Part shown: positions 56,042 through 64,000 of the stretch, piece by piece | How positions within the stretch are numbered: the stretch's first letter is position 1 | Layout of the letters: every line of letters begins with the position of its first letter | NCBI GenBank assembly: GCA_037783545.1 | Contig: JBBELK010000485.1 | Span: forward strand, 372,001-436,000 | Direction: 5' to 3' | Source of the DNA: Henricia sp. BOLD:AAB3569 | Taxonomy: Eukaryota; Echinodermata; Asteroidea; Spinulosida; Echinasteridae | DNA: 64,000 bases | The notes under the pieces: generated by a model | Database searches by the model: none | Told to the model about the DNA's origin: nothing | What the model saw: the letters and a program-made list of their open reading frames with translations, nothing else | Made by a program: the position numbers and the translations under genes

Positions 56042-57695
56042 TGTAGCCCAGAAAAATGGTCCGTTTACAAAATTTAACAGAAAAAATAATTTAGTCTTGG
56101 GGATGCTCACTAATTAAAAGGCTGTACCAGGGATCTTTAGTGAAAAGGCGCGAGGAGATAATATTTAGGAGATACAGACAGGGATTTTGGTTCCGCACAA
56201 ATTACAAAAAAATATATATTTATTTGTCACTTTAAAACGTAACACGCAGTCTTTAGGATTACACTTCAAAATCGGACAGAGTGTTAAAAAAATATTAAAT
56301 GAGATGATTTATGCAATAGAACTGGAAAACAAAATTAATTCGGAGCAGAGAAAAGAACTTTGGCTAAATGTAAAAAATAACAAAAAGTGAAATGTATCAA
56401 ACCAAAAATCAACTTAAAAAAAACCAGAATCTAAATTTATGAAAACCAACACAGCATCAAAGCAGGTCACAGATAACAACAACAGCTTAAACAACCTGCA
56501 AAGATCAAAGAGAGGAAAAATGCAAAAATAAGTACTCTAATAATAATTGGATACACATGGCCGCAAAGTCAAGATAAAACACATCTGGCTATAAACAGTT
56601 GGGCCATTTAGCTGCAGTGAAACCACAACATACATTAATCCTCTGCTGAGCCAGCATGGCAAAACCACTAACTTTCTTGTGAATATATAATGAGCCATAC
56701 CAATGTACAATGCCCTACAGCCCTTCAAGGTCACTCTGTGGGTCAAGGAATGCAGCTAGCCACCCAGGCTGACCATAGAGAGTTACAGGTCTCTCTGTGG
56801 CTTTCACAAGTACTAATAAACAAACCTACATGCATCTACAACAGCACAGGTACCACATTATGTTACCCACATACTCAGTGGACTAGGCAAAGTCTAGGGC
56901 CTCATCAACTGGCATGTGGTTAACATCAGGAGTACATGTACTACACTTACAATCTACATGTATCTTTAAACACTACACTTAAATTTACCAAAGGATATAT
57001 ATGTACACTAGTTTAAGCAATAGGCCAAACCAGTTTTCAAATCTAATTTGTTCAAGCATCTAAGAATCCAGAGTAACCGAATCATCAAAAAATACATGTA
57101 ACTTCTGAACCTCTAAATCACTGGACTCGTAAACATGTTCATAAAAATCAAAGATGATTAAATGGCAAGATAAATGTAAATGAGCACGTCTACTCCACTA
57201 CATTCAATCACTACAAGCAAAATCAACTTCAAATGTTTCAATAACAAACAAAAATATTTTCTTTCTCAAGGAAAACTAACAAAAGTCAATCAAAGTAGTC
57301 AAAAAGTCTCTAAAATGTACCAATTTAGTTCCTTAATTATAAAGACAAAAGAAATCAAACTTTAACTCACCGAACCAAGCGACAGACCTAACTTTCAGGG
57401 CAGGAATTTAGCGAAAATGAAGAGTCAAGCTGAGGTAAGTGTGTACTCTTCTCTGCCAGTCTGCATACTGAAGCTGGGACCACATGGTCTGACCACAAGG
57501 TCCTTTGTCCTAGGCAGGGACTGTTTATCTAGCACAGGGGTGCCACTACATATTTCCCTGTCAATACCAGACTTACTGCATGGACCAGACACATGAGTCA
57601 CAGATCAAATAAAACACTAGAACCAAATATACACGGGGGTGGAACTACTAGATAAAAAAACCAAAATAATTTAAGTCATAAGTGCCCCTGTTACA
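56042..57695 (-). repeat. 5' LTR (sense is minus strand)
   Basis: 1654 bp, same length as the 3' LTR. The differences noticed are all single bases, for example G/T at 48733/56087 and G/C at 48839/56193. Confidence 0.95.
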
Positions 57696-58191
57696 TATGC
57701 ATCTCTCGTCCTGGTTTAAACGTTCTCTCGGAAACCTGAACATTGACATCATCACATCTCAGTCCACATAGTCGATGTGAAAATCTAAAACGGAAATACA
57801 GTTTTCAGAACTGGTTTTAGCGATTGGGATGTGCAAAGAAATCGGCTATGATTTGATTTCTTGCTGCTTGGCCGGCAACGTTAGCTTCATCTGCAGCCAC
57901 ATTGTCAGGGTAGGCATCATCAGCTGCCACATCAACATCGTTCTCAGGATCCAGGTTGAGCTCTTGTTGTGCCTTGCTTATGTTGAACAAGATGCAGCAT
58001 GCTGTCACAATGTCACCTGCACGGGCCGGTTCTATGGACATGCCAATCAGCAGACAGCGGAACTTGTTCTTGAGTTGCCCATTAACCTGTGAGTGACCGT
58101 GTCGATGTGTGGGCTCTGCAGGGTAAACAGCCATAATAAAATGACTTGGTACTAGCATGCTGCCAGAACTTTCTTTGCTTTAAAATTTTAC

Positions 58192-58475
58192 TTAAAGACG
58201 CAGGCTCGTCGATGCACAAGGAACAAATTTTTGCCACAAAATTCACTGAGAAATTCATACTTGTTGGGCAGTCAGCTGTTACGATCCTGGACGATGTAGG
58301 CTCATTGGTTTACGTACGCACGCGCATGATTCGACTTAATACTGTTCGCTGTCGAGCGTGCCTGCACCCTCCGGGATTTTAAGAGCTCGGGCAAGGTATG
58401 GAGCGCTGTGAATTTCCTGGCACGAATTAGCTCGTCGAGCATTGACGAGCCTCTGTGTTTGGGTGAAAGGTTTAA
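58192..58475. mobile_element. Diverged MITE in the HARBI1-like intron
   Basis: Starts TTAAAGACGCAGGCTCGTC after TTAC and ends GACGAGCCTCTGTGTTT. It shares CAGGCTCGTC ends and TGGCACGAATT with the TTAA MITE at 35181-35320. The right-hand TTAA is not clear, so the borders are approximate. Confidence 0.6.
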
Positions 58476-59127
58476 GTAATTAATTTACTCAAGCGAATGA
58501 ATTTTGAAAGCTTACGTGTCTCTGTAAATGTAATAAAAAAAATAACTTAAATTTCCGAAGTCGAGAACTGGAGATGCAAGTCTTTTTTCTTTAAACGGGT
58601 TTCGTTCTGATTGGCTTACCAGCGACCAATCAGAAAAAAATTAATGGTAATGAATATTGTTCGATAGTACGATATAGGCCTATGCTCGACTTGCATAGTG
58701 TGTTCGTTCTCTGCTATTATCACATGATGTATGTGTACAATGTATGTACTCATGTACGCACACATGGTACCAAATCTAGAAAAGTATAGCAATTTAACTT
58801 TTGAATATATTCACGCCAAAAATCGGCCTAAACACGGACAATCCATCTTTAACATGCTATTCTTTGAACTACATTATTTTATTTTGAAGTTTAGCTTACT
58901 TGCACAGTTTCAAAGCGACTGTCATACATGTATGCAAAAATTAAATTAGCAGGTTTTATTAAAAATTAAATTTCCAATATTAAAAAACGGATTGCTGCAG
59001 TTTTGATGTATCTTGGCCCTGTGTCTTTATTAGTCTTGACAGTTGACAAGTGTCTTTGCTGACCTAAATCTGGCATAGTTCATCATTCTAATTTCACAAC
59101 ATAGGGCTGCTCTATTGTACGTACCTG
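58476..59127 (-). other. Intron of the HARBI1-like gene
   Basis: AT-rich, no ORF or repeat recognised. The donor site is at its right end (59127). Confidence 0.5.
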
Positions 59128-59404
59128 TTGTAGGCATGTTGGGCATCATTTACTGGGTTTGCCAGGGGAGTCATGAGCCATCGTCGGAGAGGATACCCCG
59201 AGTCGCCCAGTAAAATGCCCGATTTGTTTCCATGTTCAAATAACCGACTGGCTCGGAGAATTCGGCTGTCATGGGCACTGCCGGGCCACCGAGCTACGAC
59301 GTTGGTAATTTTGTAGCTGTGGTCGCAGATCAACTGTACGATGTGCTGGCCCTTCCTGTTGACGAAAACATGTTCATTGCGGCCCAATGAACAGCCTCGC
59401 CCTT

Positions 59405-59890
59405 ACAAAAAAATGCCAATGGTTTACCATTAAAAATACCACTGACAATTACCACTAGCAATATTCAATGGTATATATAATGGTGTTTTGGAACGTTTTT
59501 TTTTAATGGTAAATAATGGTAAATAATGGTATCTCCATGGTAAATGTACCATTGCCAGTGGTAAAATTGTACCATTGCCAGTGGTAAAACTGAACCATTG
59601 CCAGTGGTAAAATGTACCATTGCGTGTCAATGGTAAATTTACCATTGCGTGTCAATGGTAAAATGTACCATTGTCAATGATAAAATGTACCATTGTCAAT
59701 GGTAAAAATGTACCATTGTCAATGGTAAAAATGTACCATTGTCAATGGTAAAAATGTACCATTGTCAGTCGTAAATACCACTACTAATTAATGGTTTTAC
59801 CATAAAGAGTATTGTTAAATTTTACCATTTTTAAAAACGCCATTGAAAACATTGAATGACTAGTGGTAATTGCCAGTGGTAAATTAAATT
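59405..59890. repeat. Left subterminal AATGGTAAAATGTACCATTG array
   Basis: Around twelve units of roughly 18-26 bp made of alternating AATGGTAAA and GTACCATTG, so the array is palindromic throughout. Confidence 0.92.
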
Positions 59891-61309
59891 ATTGTATAAA
59901 CCCATACGCACTAAGTCCATCGCACATGTCATAACACAATATGTTTTCAAAGAAAAACTTGTAATTTCTTCAGTACGTTTTCTTACATTATTATGTCATA
60001 TTAGAAATAGATAGTGGCTTGTATTTTTCTTCGGCACACGTCTTTCTATGTAGCAACTGAAGAAAAACAACTCAACAAGTAGCACTTTGAATTAACTTAA
60101 CGTGTGTAACCTAACCTGTAGATAATTTTGCATGAATGAAATTTTCTTCTGAATTATATACAAAAAGCGTGGTTATGTAAAAACTACTTTTACAAACTCG
60201 TACCTTTACCAACTCGTAGACCTACGTTTAATCAATGAACTCTAGATGATCATTAATACAGTTGTCAGTGCGTGGAGTAGCAAAAACCACCGGTGCCACG
60301 CTGCGTGTGCTCCAATAATTAGCTACTTCATGTGTACGTATACGTAGGGCATATAATATATGCCGTGACCTGATCAGTCCGCGCGTTGCAAAAGCACCGT
60401 AGTCTAGCTACAGTAACTTCAAGTCAAATTTTGTGGAATCTTTACGAAATAATCCACCGATCTGATACGGTTCAGAGCCTTGAAGGCACTACTTACGCCA
60501 CTGCAAGGATTGACGGAATACACGGTACAAGTTGGCCAAAGTATGATTTGCCCATGTTACGTGTTCCAGATTAATAAGGTACGAGTTGGCAAAGGTACGA
60601 GTTGTCCTCCATTATCGACGACCGCCGTGTATGCGAAGAAAATACCCCGCTTAAAAATGCTTTTTTTCCTTTTCCTTTTAAGCTCTGATGAACTCAAACT
60701 CTTTTTAATCATTGACTCTATAATTCTGTCGCTTCTGGTTGCCTTTAATATCATGTTTCCATCCCAGTAGTTTCAAAACTTGGCGACAAGAAGTACAAAC
60801 CGGAGAGCATGATGTGGACGCCATCTTGAATAGTGATCGTGCGACAGTTACGCTGCGCTGGTTCCCAGTAATTACAACCTGTGCAAGTAAACTGGTGCTC
60901 TGCATAGTATCGATACTACTGTATTCGATATTTGTAGGGGTTTTCTCAGTCATTTCCCATAAAAGCTACATGGGGAAATGGTATCGATACCGGATTTTTC
61001 GCTTTTTATAATAAAAGCAAACGGAAGACACTGTCGGTAGGATTTATAACTTCATGAAAGAAACGTTTCTAAGCGGAAAATTGGAATTCCGGACCGTTTT
61101 TCTGAGACTGAATTATGTTCGTAGTTGTTTAATTTATTCTTAATAAATACCAGCTACTTGTACGTCACGGCCAGGGTCGTTATGATCTATGGACATGTTG
61201 GTTTATATTATATTCTCTAGTCATTTTGATGTAAATTTAAGTTTAACTTTATTTTGAATTTTAACCACCGTGCACCATTCGTGACTCGAGATCTTACCAT
61301 ATATACCTC

Positions 61310-62515
61310 TGATGTACCACTGCATTACCATTGCACACCATTCAATTACCATACCTTACACAACCATTGAATACAATTGATTACCATACAATTTCCATTT
61401 TTGTTTTAAATCTCGCCAAAATATAATACCACTGGTGCACCATTGCACACCATACGTACAATATCATTACCATATACGCAAACATTCAGTACCACTGCTT
61501 ACCATTATGTCCTATTTAATATTACCATTGTATACCACTAAATAACCATTGTATTGCCATTGCATACCATACGTACAATACCATTACCATGCGCAACCAT
61601 TCAGTACCACTGGTTACCCTTTATAATATTACCATTGCATACCACTGGATAACCATTGTATTACCATTGCACACCCATTGCACACCATGTATACGCAAAC
61701 ATTCAGTACCACTGCTTACCATTATGTCCTATTTAATATTACCATTGCATACCACTAAATAACCATCGTATTCACATTGCATACCATACGTACACTATCA
61801 TTAACACGCGGAACCATTTAGTACCACTGCTTACTATTCAGTCCATTGCAATATCACCATTGCATACCACTGAATAATCATTGTATTACGATTGCATACC
61901 ATACGTACAATATCATTACCATGAGCAACCATTGAATACCACTGCTTACCATTCAGTCCTTTGCAATATTACCATTGCATACCACTTAATAACCATTGTA
62001 TTACCATTGCATACCATACGTACACTATCGTTACCATACACAACCATTCAGTCCTATTTAATATTACCATTGCATACCACTGAATAACCATTGTATTACG
62101 ATTGCATACCATACGTACAATATCATTACCATACGCAACCATTGAATACCACTGCTTACCATTCAGTCCTTTGGAATATTACCATTGCATACCACTGAAT
62201 AACCATTGTATTACGATTGCATACCATACGTACAATATCATTACCATACGCAACCATTGAATACCACTGCTTACCATTCAGTCCTTTGCAATATTACCAT
62301 TGCATACCACTGAATAACCATTGTATTACCATTGCATACCATTCGTACAATATAATTACCATATGCAACCATTCAGTACCACTGCTTACCATTCAGTCTT
62401 TTTAATCTTACCATTGTACACCACTGAATAACCGTTACATTACCATTACATACCATTCACTACCGTACAATTACCATACGGAACCATTGAATACCATTGA
62501 ATACCATTAGATTTT
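61310..62515. repeat. Right subterminal array, ~115-bp higher-order unit
   Basis: Built of ACCATT words: ATTGCATACCA, TACGTACAATATCATTACCAT, GAATACCACTGCTTACCATTCAGTCC. The spacing between successive copies near 62141 and 62256 is 115 bp, and roughly nine higher-order units are visible. Confidence 0.9.
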
Positions 62516-63004
62516 GTTTGTAAGGGCGAAGCTGCACATGTGTGCAGTCTACAGCGCCGACTATACGTTCGGAAACCCATGCAGCAGGTGGAACCCTCTT
62601 TTGACCTTGTTAATAGAGTCCGGTGTTTGGGGAAATCTGACATATTCGTGTCGCTTTCCACAAAGAACCTCTGTCACCCTTCTCACTGCTCTTGAAGCAC
62701 TGGCAATGCTGATGCCAGTGGTGTCCCCTGCACAAGTCAGCAGTGACCCTGTGGCATAGTACCTTAAGGCAGTAAATACCTTTATGCTCGCTGGTATTGC
62801 GTGATTCCTGGCTGAATTGGGCTGTAGATCTGCCTCAAGGATATCTATGATGTGCATACACCCTTGCCTTGTAAACCTGTATCTTTTGTACATTTCTGTA
62901 TCATTGTACCTGTCCAAAGGGTTTATTCTGTCTCTGAAAACCCTTTGAGCCCTCAGAGCACGACGGTTGTGCTGCTGATAAAAGTAAAACTGCACAGCCA
63001 TCAT

Positions 63005-63253
63005 GAAAAATGCTCATGCATGTGTCTGTCGGCCATCTTAAGATTAATTCCACACACAAAACCTTGTATTTACAAGTGATTGGGATCACTTGTAAATTTA
63101 AGATTGATCACCAGTGAATTTTAAGATTGATATCGCTCTTAAAGTTTTTATGAAACAGATATAAGATCAATCTTATATTAAAGATTGATCAATGGAGATA
63201 AGATCAATTTTCAGGAGATAAGATTAATCTTAAGGTTTTATGAAACACCCCCC
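63005..63253 (-). repeat. Right terminus of the Harbinger element
   Basis: Subterminal copies of AAGATTGAT/ATCAATCTT in both orientations, then GGTTTTATGAAACACCCCCC. It is matched by 35650-35750 plus 36120-36211, and inverted by the left end at 36212. Confidence 0.8.
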
Positions 63254-64000
63254 GGACTATTTTTTTAAAGTAAAAATTACTAATGTTTACAGTGTACAGC
63301 TCAAGGTATAATCGTTAGGGAAGTTAAAAGTAAGAACATGAAAAAAATCAAACTTGGATGTCAAAAACAGTAACAAAATAATTAATAAAAACTTACATTT
63401 TTATAATGAAGTTAAACTGTAACTTTGTAAGGATAATTAGATTAGTTTCAATTGCATCAAACTGTCCAATCGTGAAAGTTCGTGCAAATTGTTCTTCAAG
63501 CAGTTTTAATTTTCTTCGGATTGGAAACTGATTGTGCAAGTAATCGGAATGTATGAATCTACTTAGATATAGAAGGTGGTTATCTTGAAAAAGTATAATG
63601 CCAAGACATTCATGTTCGCAATGAAGTGGAAATTTACTTTTGTAACCATGATTTTGAATTGGTGAACAGTCATTTTACCGTAGATCGCAGTGCACGATTT
63701 CACGCGCAGCCATTCATGCTCACGGTATTTGACGTTTTTTGGGGGGAATCACGGGCTGCAATTTCCAGATTGTAAACAAACAAACGAGTGTAGTAACTGC
63801 TCTTTTGGGGTGAACTTTTCCACTAATTTGGCAAGCACTGATAATTTAGCTAAATCAATGTTTTATACTTAATTTTGATTTCAAGAGTGCAAGAAACCAC
63901 AAACGCTCGCAATCTAAAAATGGGCTTTTACAATTTTGATTGGAAATTATTTGACAACATTTTTACTTCAATGTTCGATGTACTTTACATGTCGCTATAT
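63254..64000. other. Flank outside the Harbinger element
   Basis: AT-rich, no gene or repeat recognised. Confidence 0.4.

Larger units (their letters stand above)
48684..57699 (-). mobile_element. Complete, very young Ty3/gypsy LTR retrotransposon with TATG target duplication
   Basis: Two 1654-bp LTRs (48688-50341 and 56042-57695) flank gag and pol on the minus strand. LTR termini are TGTAACAG and GGCTACA on the sense strand. The 4-bp target duplication TATG is at 48684-48687 and 57696-57699. Both ORFs are intact. By eye the LTRs differ at only about five positions. It lies inside the Harbinger element, just past the transposase stop. Confidence 0.96.
59398..62528. mobile_element. 3.1-kb non-autonomous TIR element with 2-bp CG target duplication
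   Basis: The element proper is 59400-62526. Ends are CCCTTACAAA.AAAATG..AATGGT and, inverted, CCCTTACAAACAAAATC..AATGGT. CG occurs once on each side (59398-59399 and 62527-62528). Removing the element plus one CG restores an open frame in the transposase gene. Both ends carry arrays of AATGGT/ACCATT words. The middle (about 59900-61260) has no recognisable gene. Confidence 0.9.
57817..63004 (-). pseudogene. HARBI1-like Harbinger transposase gene, split and decayed
   Basis: DDE transposase of the PIF/Harbinger (IS5-like) type, minus strand. Exon A starts near 63004 (FYFYQQHNRRALRAQ, VFRDRINPLDRYND, helix-turn-helix-like RFTRQGCMHIIDIL). A 1-bp shift near 62562 precedes GAVDCTHVQL (first Asp). 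The 3127-bp CG element interrupts here; the exon resumes at 59399 with HVFVNRKGQH, RWPGSAHDSRI and LLGDSGYPL (second Asp). It ends at donor AACAG|GTACGT (59128/59127). After an intron holding a MITE, exon B (acceptor CCCTGCAG, about 58091) carries GQLKNKFRCL and ACCILFNI to the stop at 57817, with a deletion or shift near its start. The third acidic position, usually Glu in AExxYN, reads AQHAYN. Confidence 0.85.
36212..63253. mobile_element. Candidate ~27-kb nested Harbinger element
   Basis: The left end GGGGGGTGTTTCATAAA at 36212 and its inverted counterpart ending at 63253 match. Both are followed inward by AAGATTGATCTTATC-type subterminal repeats and a second (T)TTCATAAAA word about 110 bp in. 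Between them are a Myb/SANT-like gene (+) and a HARBI1-like transposase gene (-), the two Harbinger proteins, plus younger nested insertions. The alternative is that the two ends belong to different copies. I did not find a matching 3-bp target duplication. Confidence 0.5.

Noticed and set aside
59405..62515. Regular AATGGT/ACCATT repeats as a possible CRISPR array or coding repeat
   Set aside because: No conserved repeat-unique-spacer pattern; spacers are themselves repeats, and the context is a eukaryotic transposon.

Overview
This window looks like eukaryotic, most likely marine-invertebrate, nuclear DNA made almost entirely of nested mobile elements. Evidence: spliced genes with GT..AG introns, non-LTR and Ty3/gypsy retrotransposons, a Ngaro-type tyrosine-recombinase (YR) retrotransposon with an SGNH hydrolase, a Crypton-like YR gene, Harbinger genes and many palindromic MITEs. 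Echinoderm, hemichordate, lancelet or mollusc are all possible; the sequence alone does not decide. I see no operon, CRISPR, rRNA, convincing tRNA or single-copy host gene.

Layout. (1) 1-6.9 kb: a decayed Ty3/gypsy element (+), 5' LTR outside the window, pol broken by one stop and one frameshift. (2) 7.4-13.8 kb: a decayed non-LTR retrotransposon (-) with ORF1, PHD finger, APE endonuclease and RT, interrupted by a TIR MITE and an unassigned 1.2-kb insertion. (3) 13.8-17.8 kb: a Crypton-like YR gene (-) in two or more exons, bracketed by hairpins with a shared core motif and by CCTATAGG arrays. (4) 17.8-21.4 kb: short repeats plus a 5'-truncated non-LTR RT. (5) 21.46-30.08 kb: a well-preserved Ngaro-like element (-) with gag, RT-RNase H, YR and SGNH hydrolase. 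Its split direct repeats read A1-ORFs-B1-A2-M-B2-A3-M-B3. (6) 33.0-35.1 kb: a small decayed element with the same A1-...-B1A2-...-B2 layout. (7) 35.4-36.2 kb: a Harbinger end fragment carrying a second copy of the MITE. (8) 36.2-63.25 kb: what may be one large Harbinger element bounded by matching inverted ends. It holds an unassigned transposase-like spliced gene, several MITEs, a Myb/SANT-like gene, a very young complete Ty3/gypsy element (48688-57695, 1654-bp LTRs, TATG target duplication), and a HARBI1-like transposase gene split by a 3.1-kb TIR element with CG target duplication.

How the parts relate. The Myb/SANT gene (+) and the HARBI1-like gene (-) are the two proteins expected of a Harbinger transposon and converge on each other once the gypsy insertion is removed. 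Insertion order can partly be read: Harbinger first, then the CG element and the gypsy element inside it. The intact gypsy and Ngaro elements are the only copies here that look recently active. The least familiar items are the unassigned transposase-like family at 37.3-40.9 kb, the Crypton flanking hairpins, and a MITE whose insertion can be compared with an empty site inside the same window.
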